Numbered from the stretch's first letter, positions 35,009-46,110 are shown. The stretch is DNA of 64,000 nucleotides from Armillaria gallica (GCA_037576215.1 JBANDB010000007.1:1519001-1583000), one strand, 5' to 3'. Program-made: numbers and translations. The notes: generated from the sequence alone by a model not told the origin.

Positions 35009-36410
35009 CTACTACTATATGATGCACGAACCCGGACCACTCCCGGACTCTCCCCTGGTAGAAGCCCGACGTGACTGGCGAAGGAGAGGGGAGTATCATG
35101 GGCCGGGGACCAGTCGCCTCCTAGCAGGGTCGGGAGCAGAAGCCGACGATGGCGGAAATATGACGGAGGATCCCCCGGACCCAACGGAAACGGACCAACA
35201 GCGAATGGCAAGGCTCGAGGACCAAGCAGCGGCCTATCGAGCCGAAAACTCCCGACTCCAAGACGAGTTGGAGGCAGAAAAGAGAAAGAAGATGCCGGCC
35301 CCGGGTCGTGGTCGCCCTCCAAGGAAGGGACCGAACCCTGACCGCTACCCAATCCCACGCCCGCCTGGCTGGGCACCGCCGACGCATGGGCCGACCGGCG
35401 AGTGGAACGTTAACCACCCCCCGGCCTTCGTCAACGTCCGGCCAATACTCATGAAACCGCCACGAATCTTCCAGGGAGAGCACGACGACATCGAACGCTT
35501 CCTAGGAGCATGCGACCATTACTTCGAAACCTTCCGATACCATTATGAGGGGAGACCCTCCCTCATGATCGGGTTGGCCGTATCCCTCCTGGAGGGAGAA
35601 GCCAAAGACTGGTGGGTACACGAACGCCCCAAATATCGGTACAAACCATCAGACCCCAGACCACACGGCGCCCCGGAAGAGGACGAAGACTACGACGCAG
35701 GGCCACGATATCATTACCCTAGTTGGGAGGACTTCTGCGAACTCTTTCAGGAGCAGTTCCGGGATCCCGCGATAGAACTCGTCCACGAGAAGAAGATGGG
35801 AGAAATGAAGATGGGAGACGAGGCCGCCCACGTCTTTTTCCGGAAGTTGGAGCGGGAAGCCAAACTGGCCAACCGTCTAGACGACCAGTCGGAACGTGGG
35901 CTCTTGGTCCAGGCGGTCCGCAAGGGCATTCCCCGAAGCTACGGCGCGGCCATTGCCAACCTAGGGATTGCCATCCCTCGCAGTTATGAGGAATGGAAGG
36001 ACCGAATCCTCTGGATGTACGAGCAACGCCAGCGACAGAGGGTCTTCGAGCAGACCCAAGGGCTCGACCGCTTCACTGAGAAAAAGACGAACCGCCCCGA
36101 TACTCACGCTGTCAAAACCACGGAGTCCCGCACACCGCCCAAAACCACAGAGGTGGCGAAAGGCTTGAAACCCACTGCGCACGGACCCAAATGGATCCCA
36201 ATCCATCAAGCCACCCATCCTGGCAGGGGGATCCCCATGGAGATCAATGCGAAGAAGTCGCGACAAATGGCGGAAGGGAAGTGTTTCCGCTGCGACGAGA
36301 AGGGGCACCTTAGTCGGGACTGCCCCCACAAAGGCGAGAAACGGGAGGTGCGTGCCCTCGAGGCGGCACCGGAACCACTCGCAGGAACGACGGAGGAAGT
36401 AAAAGAATAG
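33906..36410 (+). CDS. gag: Gypsy Gag polyprotein
   Basis: Uninterrupted 834-codon frame from ATG 33906 to TAG. Residues 1-420 are Pro/Ser-rich and probably disordered. A short coiled coil lies near 430-460 (ARLEDQAAAYRAENSRLQDE). The retrotransposon gag core is about 515-720, with FLGACDHYFETF, AKDWWVHE and EDFCELFQEQFRD. A zinc knuckle CFRCDEKGHLSRDC (CCHC) lies near 793-806. It packages element RNA in virus-like particles. It is longer than usual chromovirus gags because of the N-terminal extension, which overlaps another open frame. Pol lies in the minus-one frame, open from the gag end. Confidence 0.85.
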   Translation: MSNYPDSTPPSSNRAWGQNARLYETEDRQPLSTSARTRSSLRIESLLNPPLPRNPPLHERFRQYGLQSLSPSPPRQDIPLDDSSWREGLDSRPSSNDPRRDPFGGRLGQFNDPSKSTATVTRTIVSSSSSWASKEFHTPRGSPEPRPPSLSPPFREPLLPSPLLKPRELQPPTQNLRESQTPWQSWNPFRTPTLDLWPPQPPQMTQDPSWLGLHDPETMMIRSTPSAGITSGRLFQESISDYWTPREARPGSYDGRTLNSGQDSEPQIGKVWTTTSPLIEGIRFLDTEETASSTPESGPTDIGKDIPRQREIDSLGFPHEPTGSRSRWNTPYYLSPADKETDQTWMGNQPRPLRARSSLGNPMMGGPDYYYMMHEPGPLPDSPLVEARRDWRRRGEYHGPGTSRLLAGSGAEADDGGNMTEDPPDPTETDQQRMARLEDQAAAYRAENSRLQDELEAEKRKKMPAPGRGRPPRKGPNPDRYPIPRPPGWAPPTHGPTGEWNVNHPPAFVNVRPILMKPPRIFQGEHDDIERFLGACDHYFETFRYHYEGRPSLMIGLAVSLLEGEAKDWWVHERPKYRYKPSDPRPHGAPEEDEDYDAGPRYHYPSWEDFCELFQEQFRDPAIELVHEKKMGEMKMGDEAAHVFFRKLEREAKLANRLDDQSERGLLVQAVRKGIPRSYGAAIANLGIAIPRSYEEWKDRILWMYEQRQRQRVFEQTQGLDRFTEKKTNRPDTHAVKTTESRTPPKTTEVAKGLKPTAHGPKWIPIHQATHPGRGIPMEINAKKSRQMAEGKCFRCDEKGHLSRDCPHKGEKREVRALEAAPEPLAGTTEEVKE

Positions 36411-36517
36411 GTCGTCCGGGTTCTGATTCGCCCGCGACGACCCAGACATCTTCTGGTGCGTGCCCCGCTTCTACTGTATCATCACCTACTCGCTACGTAC
36501 TCACAGACCATTTACCT

Positions 36518-39500
36518 ATGATGCATTCAGCTATACCCCGACCCCCAAGTGCAGGGTCGGCTACTCTTACGACTTTAAAAAATGATACCAATATACGGCC
36601 TACATGCCAATTTACGACTTCTACTGTGCGCCCAGTTACAGAATCAGCCAACCGATATGACGTCCTCCAGGACGTGACTAACAAATCCTCTCTAGATATT
36701 GGGGCCGCCGTCCCCAGGTTACCTAAACCAGCTAAACGTCCGCCAAGTAGCTCACTACGAGTGAACGGATCGAACGACAAGTCGCCTACCATAGCGACAC
36801 CCGCCATAATGACGGACGGGCAGTCTCCCTTTGGTAGAGACACCCCCCGATCAGGTGGGGCAGGAATTAGGGTCATCCCTAACCCTGACGAAGTGACCCC
36901 GCACCATGGAAGGGTACCCCCACGGGACGACTCCCGAGGCGCGGGTAGAGAGTCCAAACCTCCCCCTCGAGGTGCGGGCTGCGCAGGCTCAACCCCTACG
37001 AGGGAGTGGCCAGGAAGACCGGGCGGAGGGAAGTCCGTCGACATGGGAACCACGGGTCGAATCCCTGGTAATCCCGAGCCTTCGGTACAAGGGCGACCCG
37101 TGATCCCTGACGCCACGAGACAGGGGGGTCAAGAGCGGATACGTTCCCCACACCCCACCCAGGACCAAGACCAACCGGACAACCACAAAGCCGACAGGAA
37201 GGAATCCGCTAGCGCCCAGGCGGTAGAAAGGGGGCACAAGGTATTCCTTGAGGAGGTTCTCGACGAAGAGGATGACATCTTCTTTCGTCAATGGGAATCA
37301 AAGGGAAGACCGATCGTTAGTTCAGGGAGTCCCCCAGCAGTTGCTTCGGCGGCTCCCGAAACGATCCCCGCGGCGTTAAAAGTAGACTTCGGATGGGTAA
37401 AACCATTTGAGGTCAATTGGACACTCCATGCTATCCACCTGGCACCGAACGACAACGCCGCCCGCGCTGTACTTTCCCTGTGGATCCATCGGGATCGATT
37501 GGGGGAGTTAAGCGACGAACTACTAGCTACCCTCCGCACCGAAGGAGAACTTGCTCGAGAGCATCTCTATGAACTTCGAGAGCCCATCCGCTACATCCGG
37601 GGATCCACCAGTGATCTGATGATCCCCATCGTCCTCGAACCCTGTACAGGCCGAAAGGTCCTGAGCACGAAGGCTCTGCTGGACAGCGGATGCACGGGAA
37701 GCACAATCAATGGTGCCTACGTCAAAGAACATGGGCTCGACACCCGAAGGGTCAAGGTACCCATTCCAGTATATAACGCTGATGGAACCAAGAACGCCGG
37801 TGGGGAGGTCACCGAGTTTGTGGAGCTATGTCTCTCCATCGGGGGCCACCGCGAACGCATTGATTTGGCAGTCACCGACCTGGGGAAGCGGGATGTCTAC
37901 CTTGGCCACGACTGGCTCAAGTGACACAACCCACTAGTTAACTGGCAATCCGGGAAGATAACCTTCAGACGCTGTCAGTGCATCTGAAACCCCCTCGAAC
38001 TACCGGACGCCGATCCTAACGACCGTTGGGACGAAGAACTGGAAGAAGGGGACGTGATCCTCACCGTTCGGATGGAGGAAGAGCTCACGATACGGGCCCT
38101 CCACCATGCCAATGACCTCGCAGCCAAGGCTACGGCGGGACGCGCACCAAAGACCTTTGAGGAAATGGTACCAGAATCCTATCGCTCCTTCCGTGATCTG
38201 TTCTCCAAGGAGAACTTCGACGACCTACCCGAACGAAAGCCGTGGGACCATGCCATCGAACTCATCCCCAACGCCAAAGCCACCCTAGACTGCAAGGTAT
38301 ACCCCTTGAACCGAAACGAACAGGAACAACTCGATAAATTCCTCAACGAAAATCTAGAGTCCGGTCGCATACGACCCTCTAAATCCCCGTTCGCATCCCC
38401 TTTCTTCTTTGTAAAAAAGAAGGACGGGACCCTCCGACCAGTACAGGACTATCGGAAACTCAACAAAATGACCATCAAGAATTGCTACCCGCTGCCGCTC
38501 ATTTCCGAACTCATCGACAAGCTGTGCGGCGCCAAGTATTTCACGAAGCTCGACGTTCGTTGGGGATACAACAACGTCCGAATCAAGGAGGGAGACGAGG
38601 AGAAGGCTGCCTTCCGCACCAATCGCGGGCTTTACAAACCCACGGTTATGTTTTTCGGACTCACCAACTCGCCTGCGACGTTCCAGTGGATGATGAACGA
38701 CATCTTCCGAGACCTTATTGGGGAAGGAAAGGTCACTATCTACCTCGACGATATCCTGATCTTTTCCAAAGATCTCCACGAACACCGCCGGATCGTAAAA
38801 CGAGTCCTCCAATGTCTCCGTGAAAATAAGCTATTCCTCAAGGCGGAGAAATGTGAGTTCGAGGTCCTCGAAACGGAATACCTCGGCATAATCATCAGCG
38901 AAAATTCCGTGCGAATGGATCCCGTCAAAATCGCTGGAATCGCTGAATGGCCGACTCCACGCCGAAAGAAGGAACTCCAGTCGTTTCTGGGATTCACTAA
39001 CTTCTATCAAAAGTTCATTAAGATGTATTCCAAGGTCGTACGCCCCCTCACGCAATTAACCAAGAACGCCGAATGGAAATGGACGGAAGCCCAGGACAAG
39101 GCCTTCCAAGAACTGAAGCGACGCATGGCCAAGGACGTCGTCCTCGCAATCCCAACCGATGACGACCCCTTTAGGGTCGAAGCCGACGCAAGCGAAGGGG
39201 CAGTAGGCGTGGTACTTAGCCAAAACCAAAGCGGGATATGGCGCCCCGTAGCCTTCATGTCTAAATCCCTCAGTGCTACCGAACAGAACTACGAGATCTA
39301 CAACAAGGAATTACTCGCCATTATGCTCGCCCTCTCTGAATGGCACCACTACCTCATGGGTGCTAAGGAGACCGTGGAAATTTGGACAGATCACCAGAAC
39401 CTCCAATACTTCCGACTCCCACAAAAGCTGAATCGACGACAGGCGCGTTGGGTAACCGAACTCGTGGAATACCACTTCACGCTCCATCACAAACCCGGCG

Positions 39501-40498
39501 CCCAGAACGTAAAAGCCGATTTACTATCCCAACAAAGCGATCACGACCAAGGGGCACAGAACAATGACGACATCGTCATCCTGAAAGCTGCTCATTTTAG
39601 AGCATTGGTCATGCCCACGATGACGGAAACACAGCAAACAGTCGAGGAAGCCACCCGCCAGGGGGAACTTTGGGATGAAGGTATATCGACCTCGCTAGCC
39701 CACGAACGAGGAGTCTCCCGCCAAGGGGGACTACTCTACTATGATGGGCAGATCTACGTACCACACAAGAAGACGTTACGGGGCAAGATTATCTCCCAAT
39801 ACCATGATCACATCACCGCTGGTCACCCAGGGATTGAAAAAACCAAGGAATTGATACTCCGCGACTATTGGTGGCCCAAGCTAAAGAAAGACGTTGAAAC
39901 CTACGTGAAAGGCTGTCAGACATGTCAACGAACCAAGTCAGACACCCACGCAAAGGCAGCACCGTTACACCCAAATGAAGTGCCAACTGCCCCATGGACA
40001 CACATCTCAGTTGACATGGTCACCGGCCTCCCCGACTCCCATGGCAACGACGCGATGCTCGTAGTTGTCGACAGATTCTCGAAAGCGATCATTCCAATCG
40101 CCTGCAACGTCGAATTGTCCGCCGAAGGGTGGGCATGCCTGCTTAGAGACCAGGTCTACGTGCGCCATGGAATGCCCCAAGTAGTTATCTCCGACCGAGG
40201 TCCCCAATTCGTCTCCAAGTTCATGAAGGAGCTATATCGCCTACTCGACATCACTCAGAATGCATCAACAGCCTTCCACCCCCAGACAGACAGCCAAACT
40301 GAACGGGTCAACCAGGAGATCATAAAGTATCTCCGAATATTCGTGAATCACCAACAGAACGACTGGAGCAATTGGCTGCCGCTAGCAGAGTTCGCTCATA
40401 ATAATCGAACCCATAGCGCAACAGGGAAAAGTCCCTTCATGGTACTCTACGGCCGACATCCAAAGGTAGCACCGGACGCCAAGCGCGCGGCCCCCTGA
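36518..40498 (+). pseudogene. pol: Gypsy Pol: protease, RT, RNase H, integrase, two TGA breaks
   Basis: One frame runs from 36518 (open upstream to the gag end) to 40498 with TGA at 37922-37924 and 37985-37987, where CGA would restore both. The protease has ALLDSGCTGSTIN near 37677 and YLGHDWLK before the first TGA. The RT has PVQDYRKLNKMT, KLDVRWGYNN and YLDD (VTIYLDDILIFS, about 38733). RNase H has EADASEGAVG, YNKELLAI and WTDHQNL. The integrase has an HHCC finger (HPGIEKTK, GCQTCQRTK), then DMVTGLPD, ISDRGPQF and HPQTDSQTERVNQ, giving the DDE triad. A one-base shift near 40485-40496 separates the chromodomain end. The enzymes look otherwise intact. Confidence 0.88.
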
Positions 40499-40521
40499 CG
40501 AACCCAGCCGCTGAAGATTTT

Positions 40522-41121
40522 GTGCAGAAGATGACTCAAATCCACGCCGAAACCGAGAAGGCCCTCCATGAAGCAGCCAAACGGATGAAGAGCCAGTATG
40601 ACAAACGACGCCGTGAGGCACACCCTCATCAGATCGGCGACCGCGTATGGCTTGACTCCACCAACCTGCACCTCCCCCAACCAAAGAAAAAGTTAGACGA
40701 CAAGTGGGTCGGTCCCTTCCAAATTCTCGAGAAGGCGGGCGCCAGTGCGTATAAATTAAAACTACCACCCCACTGGAAGATCCACCTGCGCTTCAATGAG
40801 AAATTGCTCACCCCATATACACCTCCGGCATTCCCAAACCAGGAACTCCCTCCACCACCACCGCCCGAGCTTATCGAAGACGAAGAAGAGTACGAAGTTG
40901 AGGAGGTCCTCGACTCCAAAACTAGGTCGATCCGAGGACGGCGCGGTCAGAAATCCCGAACAACAACAGATTACTTCGTCAAATGGAAAGGTTGGACTCG
41001 GGAACACAACTCCTGGGTCCGCGAAGAAGACATGGCCCATGCCCAGGATGCCATTGCCGACCACGAAAACCGGAACCACGCCATACGAGCAGTCGGGACG
41101 CCTGCCTTAACAAGGGGGTGA
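40522..41121 (+). CDS. Integrase C terminus with chromodomain (frameshifted tail of Pol)
   Basis: A 199-codon frame continues Pol after a shift near 40490. GDRVWLDSTNLHLPQPKKKL is the GPY/F-region lead-in, followed by WVGPFQILEKAG and LPPHWKIHLRFNEKLLTPYT. The chromodomain-like end contains TTDYFVKWKGWTREHNSWV, matching the aromatic VKWKGW...W core. In chromoviruses this domain can steer integration to methylated-histone chromatin. The stop TGA overlaps the polypurine tract before the 3' LTR. Confidence 0.85.
   Translation: MQKMTQIHAETEKALHEAAKRMKSQYDKRRREAHPHQIGDRVWLDSTNLHLPQPKKKLDDKWVGPFQILEKAGASAYKLKLPPHWKIHLRFNEKLLTPYTPPAFPNQELPPPPPPELIEDEEEYEVEEVLDSKTRSIRGRRGQKSRTTTDYFVKWKGWTREHNSWVREEDMAHAQDAIADHENRNHAIRAVGTPALTRG
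41111..41121 (+). other. Gypsy polypurine tract
   Basis: CAAGGGGGTGA lies directly before the 3' LTR start (TGTTACG at 41122) and primes plus-strand synthesis in LTR elements. It overlaps the end of the Pol frame. Confidence 0.75.
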
Positions 41122-41249
41122 TGTTACGATTTATTCACTTTTTTCATTATCTTATCTTATCCGGCACCTCAGCATCGTGGCACCTCGGCACCCGCACGGG
41201 CCATCCCCAACATTCCACCAGATCACCCCAGAACTTCTATCGAAGCCGT
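41122..41249 (+). repeat. Gypsy 3' LTR, left part
   Basis: First 128 bases of the 3' LTR, including a 16-base block absent from the 5' LTR. It is cut at CCGT (41246-41249) by the gag-only element. Confidence 0.9.
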
Positions 41250-43115
41250 TGAAGAGACTCTGTGCGCGCAGGCTAGAAATGCAACAGTGTCGAAGACACT
41301 GATCACACTCACACCCAACACTACACACACAAACCCTCAAGTTCTTGGGGGGATATTATGCGATAGAAGCAGATTGAAGCAAAACAACTAAACTCTCAGA
41401 ATATACAATACACGCGTATAGCAATAGCGCGCGTCACGTATCTAGATCTCTCTAAGTCCAAAGGCTTTTATAACAAGAGGGGCGACCAATGTCGCCGGGC
41501 CTCAAGGCAAGGTGTACTACAATACACGATATGTCGCCACACACCCACAAAACCCTCAATAAGTTGCGCGCGTCACACACAGGTAACCACAACAACCTAA
41601 ACACACTCTAAACACGACTCAAAGCTTGTGCTCTAAGCAGAAACCCTTCACAAAACGTCCACTCAAGCCACAGGATTTGAACCTACGCACTCAAGCTTCC
41701 AAAACCAATCGTAGACCCACAGGGTTTGAACCTATGCCGATCCAGAGACACAATAACCAACTAAACCCCGTCCGACAAGCCAAAGGGTTTGAACCTCTGC
41801 CGCTTGCGGAAATGAGAACCCTCAAGCGCGCACTAATCAGACCACAGGGTTTGAACCTGTGCCGCCTGTAGCGCCGCGCGTTAGAAGAAGGCCTCTGTAC
41901 GAACACTAATCAGACCAAAGGGTTTGAACCTCTGCCGCCTGTAGTATCTCGCACACAAGAAACGCTGTCCGACAAGCCAAAGGGTTTGAACCTCTGCCAC
42001 TTGCGGAATGGTATACCCAACTAAGCGCGTGCTAATCAGACCAAAGGGTTTGAACCTCTGCCGCCTGTAACACCGTGCGTCACAAGAAACCCTCAAAACT
42101 CAAGAGTGCGTCCGCAATGACACAATATCTCTTATTCTCAGGGTAGAGCGCAGTCAACCAGTCACTCAAACCATACACGAGTCCCCGCTAGGCAAGTCCC
42201 CTGCTAAGCAAGTCCCCCGCTAAGCTTTCTACGCCTCGCGCGCAACTCAATTCACTCGGTATGATATCAATTCTAGGTTTATTCTCTCGCTCGAAGTTAC
42301 AAACTAATCCTGCTGCTAGGGCGCCAAGCTGGAGGCTTGCGCGCGACTACAACGGGGGTCCGAAACTTGTACACTACAAGTACACTGCGCTATTTATCTA
42401 TTTTACGTCCTACAAATTTGTACCACCAAATATAGTATTATTTAAGCTGCGGGGTACTTTCGCCTGCGTCCCGCGCATGTTGCAATTATCACGCCATAGC
42501 TTGGCGCTGACTCAGGAGTCTGGCCCCGGGCCAGGTCCTGTCTCTGAGTGTCGCGGCATCGGTTACCAAGGCTATGACATGCGGGTTGACATCAGTTGCC
42601 ATATCCCCAGAGTTATAGCCTACCCCGCAACTCTTATTTCGCTTCCTAGTATTCTCACAGGGAATTCCATTGTAGTGAGGGCAATGTGCTTCTTGTCTAG
42701 GCCTCGCACATTTCGGCTGAAGCCTGGAACTTCGGATTTACTTGAGTTCTGACATCTCAAGGTCTAGAACTCTAAGCTCCAGGCCTGCCATGCCTTGCGC
42801 GTCATAGATCACTGCTATGCGAAGTCTTAATTACCCCGCAAGCGTGTCCCGCGCTATTCTTAGCGCGCGTATGCTTTGCCTTGTCAGAGCACTCAGTGTC
42901 AAGCACTGGGACTTCATACCTAGTACGGCCTTTCTAGTACCATTCTCAGGTTAAGCCATGTGCTCCACCCAGCTTTACTCTGGTAATATCATTACTGGCA
43001 TTATAAACACTGCGCTCTGTTGCTTTCATCATTGCCTTCGTGTCTGGGCATTATTGCCTGTACTCATTTGTACAATTCGCAAATTTACACGCGTGAATGC
43101 TTTTCAAGCGTGTCA
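41250..43115 (-). repeat. LTR of gag-only element (3' LTR in element sense)
   Basis: A 1866-base LTR with seven T-arm-like hairpins (41671-42060) and a TATA box read minus (41465-41472), so U3 is about 1.67 kb and R-U5 about 0.19 kb. Differences from the other LTR are one base in each of three runs (G run near 41347, GCGC run near 41872, G run near 42355). Confidence 0.9.
41671..42060 (-). repeat. Seven T-arm/B-box-like hairpins, array 1
   Basis: Read minus, each unit centres on GGTTCAAACCC (or GGTTCAAATCC), matching the TFIIIC B-box GGTTCRANNCC. Centres lie near 41680, 41727, 41790, 41853, 41925, 41987 and 42050. Each can fold into a 6-base-pair stem with a 7-base TTCAAAC or TTCAAAT loop, the tRNA T-arm shape. 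The third pair varies among C-G, G-U and U-G, keeping the stem. No A box, D arm or anticodon arm accompanies them, so they are not tRNA genes. Confidence 0.75.
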
Positions 43116-43135
43116 TATCCCCCTCACTAAGATCT
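43114..43135 (-). other. Polypurine tract of the gag-only element
   Basis: Read minus, TCTTAGTGAGGGGGATA is followed directly by the LTR start TGACACG. It fixes the element polarity as minus. Confidence 0.75.
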
Positions 43136-43433
43136 GGACCTTCCACGGTCCTTCTCGTGTACTTCAATGGGTTTATGTGGGCCCAAGCTACTGCGGCAAT
43201 GTCTAATTTTGTCAAGGAAACTCATGAGTTATCTCACAACACTTTCGCTCTCACACTTGTCTGAACTTGGTCCGGACATGCCAGCCTTTTACATCAAGCT
43301 TGCACTTAAATTTTCCAAGTTGCTGTCTCTGCCTTTCTTTTTCTCATCAACACTCGCTGCACTATTCCTGTGTTTCATGCAGGCGCGCTTGGTTTCCTAT
43401 CTCTTAACTCTCTCGTTATCTCTGCACCGCGCT

Positions 43434-44520
43434 ATGGATGACAGTAGCCTCGTTTACTCGCATCAAATAAAGCTTTAAGACTTCTGCAGCAACTTCCTTG
43501 GTGCCTGCGCATATACTGTGAAGTATTTCGAGTCTAGGATCCTCTACTAGGTGCAAGCAGAGGAAATACATCTTGCACTCGAGAAGGCACACCCGTATTT
43601 GGTATGCGCGCATGCCCTGTGAAGGCTGCTCACTTCTAAGCTTCTCTGCTCCGACCAAGACGCAGGTCATTGTTCTCATACCCCCGCATATCCCTGTTCT
43701 GGTGAGTTATCCTTTAAACTTCTTACTCTTGTTTTCTAATCCCTCATAGGCTGCACCACTTACGCATAAACGTCAGCATGAGCAGGAAGCTTCAAACACG
43801 GTGCGCGCGACGTCCTCATGATATCTCCGGTTGGTTGACAATTATTTCCTAGACCCCCGCAGTCGAGATCTCTGTAAAGCCCAACCTACTAGGTGCATAT
43901 GCCTTGCCATACTGCGCGCTTTCTCTTTTTCATTGCATCTCTCTTTCTGCAGGCATACCAATAGTTCCGAGGCGAAGCCCGTTAAGGCCTCTGCACTGTC
44001 GACTACCCCGCCTAATTATACTCTCAAAAACAAGGCCCCCGCTTCTTCGAACCTTAAAGGTGTTGTCAAGAAGCATGCCCTGTGTGGTAAGCCCCGCATC
44101 TCACGTACTGGTATTGTCCTTCGTTAATCTCTCCATTATTTTCAATAGCAGACTTGTCTTCTGCCAGCGAGGCTGAGCCTACCTCTGATGAAGAGGATGC
44201 TGCTGTTGGTATCATGGCCATTGGTCTTAACAGGCAAGAGATGGAGCGCAATGAAATCGAAGTCCTACCAGTCAAGAAGCCTCGTCTTACATTGACTGGC
44301 AGAGCTGACCTGCCACCACCTCGTGCCTATCATCTGCTGACTGGAGCGACTCTTACAAGAGCTTTATACGTTCCTCTTTCAGTACTTCTTCACCGTGGGC
44401 CTCTTCTTCCTCCTGTTGTATCTTCTCCCAAACGAGTGCATCCTTTGCGCAGTAAGAAATCTCCCCCGCGTTCCAGCAAAGGTCATCGCAAGGCCAAAAG
44501 CTCTCCTGTTCCTTCCGAGG
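43434..44520 (+). pseudogene. Antisense passenger gene, copy 1 (5' part decayed)
   Basis: The start MDDSSLVYSHQIKL is followed by in-frame stops (TAA 43476, TAG, TGA), but the sequence after it (DFCSNFLGACAYTVKYFE) aligns with DICSNLRGARLYTVAYFE of copy 2. Later blocks also align: SAPTKTQVIVLIPP (about 43645-43695), AAPLTHKRQHEQEASNT (43750-43800) after a GTGAGTTA...CATAG intron, and a Lys/Pro-rich exon ending KKHALCG near 44085. A further exon, absent from copy 2, encodes SASEAEPTSDEEDAAVGIMA and a basic SPKRVHPLRSKKSPPRSSK tail. The 5' end is dead; the 3' exons still look spliceable. Confidence 0.55.
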
Positions 44521-44668
44521 TTCTTTCCTATGCTACTACTCTCTCTGCCATTCCCGCGTTACACGTGGGAGTGCATCGGTTGCCCTCCCAGTGTTACACG
44601 CTGGTTATCTCTGCTTTACTCCTTGTCTGCGCACTGTTGTCTACTCTTTTCCATTCCTCCACGCTGTC

Positions 44669-45920
44669 ATGGACGACGACTCCAACCAAGTCCTTACACA
44701 CGCGCATCATATCAATCTTGATGACATTTGTAGTAACTTGCGCGGTGCTCGGCTCTACACCGTGGCTTACTTTGAGATGGGGGCTCTTGCGCATTATTTA
44801 TTTATTTTTTCTATTGCTTTCTGATCCTGTTTCTCATCCCTGCATTGTAGGATGCGCATATGGATACTCTCGTCCTCTTCAAGCTCATTGACTCGTTCTA
44901 TGGTCTTGCTCTGCGCAGTCAAATCTACCGCGTTACTCGCTGGATCCCTGCCGCGCAGCATGTGAAGGCTTGGAGAGTCTGGGAACTAACAAGCTTCGAA
45001 CACCTACGGAACACGGTGAGTCCCCCGCTACTAGTATCCGGTTTCTAGTTCTTTAACTCGCATGTAGCATGATTTCCGCGAGACTCTGTGTATCCCGGGT
45101 GATCCAGGATACGTTCCCGGTGACGATTCCAGTGTCAAGGAGTCTGATCTCCGTCCTTTCTGTCTCTCAGTCGTGCCTCCACCTATCAAGCCAGCTGCCG
45201 CGCCATCTTCTTCAAAATCTGGGGATGTTTCCGTGCCCTCGACTTCGAGATATTCATGCCTTCTCTTGTATTTCTTCGCGCGCTTATTTTCCCCGCAAGC
45301 TCCCAAGGAGCCTTGTAAGTTGCGCGCTCCTCTGCATGGTTTCCTGGGACTCACATTTGGTCCCTAGCATTTGCTTCTCCCACCAAGAAGCAGGTTTCCG
45401 TGGTGTTACCACCCAAAAATGCTAACCCCGTGAGTTTCCTCTCGTTTTGACCGATTTCTCTCACTGAGGATGGGCTCTAGTCTCCTCCCGTAACATGCAA
45501 ACGTCAGCGTGCCTCAGAACCAATCAAGACAGTGAGTATTCCTTCTTCACTTCCTTCCGCATCTCAATGCTGGCCTAGACTCCGGTTCTCAAGGTTGAAA
45601 AGGCCCCTCCCGCTAAGTGAGTCTCTCTTTCTCTTTCGTATCTCGTTCCCTTCCTTTCCTGACCATTCTCTAGTCCCGCAGCTCCCAAACTAGCTGTTCA
45701 GACACGCGCTACAGCTAAGACGAAGGTTCCTGCACCAACCAATCCCGCCCCCTCTGTCAGGAAGCCTATCCTCGTGGGTAAGCTCTTTTACTCTCTTTTA
45801 TTTCTCTACAGTTTCCTAGAGCCCTATTTACTGCGCTCTATAGTGCATTCTCTTGTGTCCGTAGATTTTGAACATGTAAACCATGGCACGTCTCCTGGCA
45901 CATATATTTTCTCACATTGA
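44669..45920 (+). CDS. Antisense passenger gene, copy 2, multi-exon
   Basis: From 44851 onward seven exons (44851-45015, 45068-45314, 45368-45429, 45481-45531, 45579-45616, 45674-45777, 45865-45920) join in phase through six GT-AG introns and end in TGA. The first exon starts at ATG 44669 (MDDDSNQVLTHAHHINLDDI). Its donor is unclear: no good GT fits unless the exon ends at 44758, otherwise a GC-type donor near 44789. The N-terminal 120 residues look globular (YGLALRSQIYRVTRWIPAAQ, VWELTSFEHLRNT). The tail is Lys/Pro/Ala-rich (TCKRQRASEPIKT, VEKAPPA, KTKVPAPTNPAPSVRK), perhaps nuclear or DNA-binding. I do not recognise it. Lying antisense to gag, its introns would survive passage through element RNA. 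Confidence 0.6.
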
Positions 45921-46091
45921 TATCACCACGTAGTGACGTATACTAATGGTTTAATCATGTTCTGGATTTGGTTTTCCTCCTTTGCGTGGTAGCTCCTCCT
46001 TTTGCACGGTTCCTTTCTGTTGTACAGAAATCGCAAAATTTATTGTACCTTCATCGGTAGTATAGAAATGGTAATACCTTTGGTATACCAC

Positions 46092-46110
46092 TATATCCCC
46101 CACACTAAGA
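46092..46110 (-). other. Internal polypurine-tract-like copy 1
   Basis: Read minus it is TCTTAGTGTGGGGGATATA, nearly the same as the terminal tract at 43114-43135 (TCTTAGTGAGGGGGATA). Confidence 0.55.

Noticed and set aside
34460..35376. Several long minus- and plus-strand frames across gag treated as separate genes
   Set aside because: Most are shadows of GC-rich gag; only the 33728-35008 frame is kept because it extends upstream of gag and has a membrane segment.
41671..42060. Cluster of tRNA genes
   Set aside because: Only the T-arm/B-box part is present; acceptor stem, D arm, anticodon arm and A box are missing.
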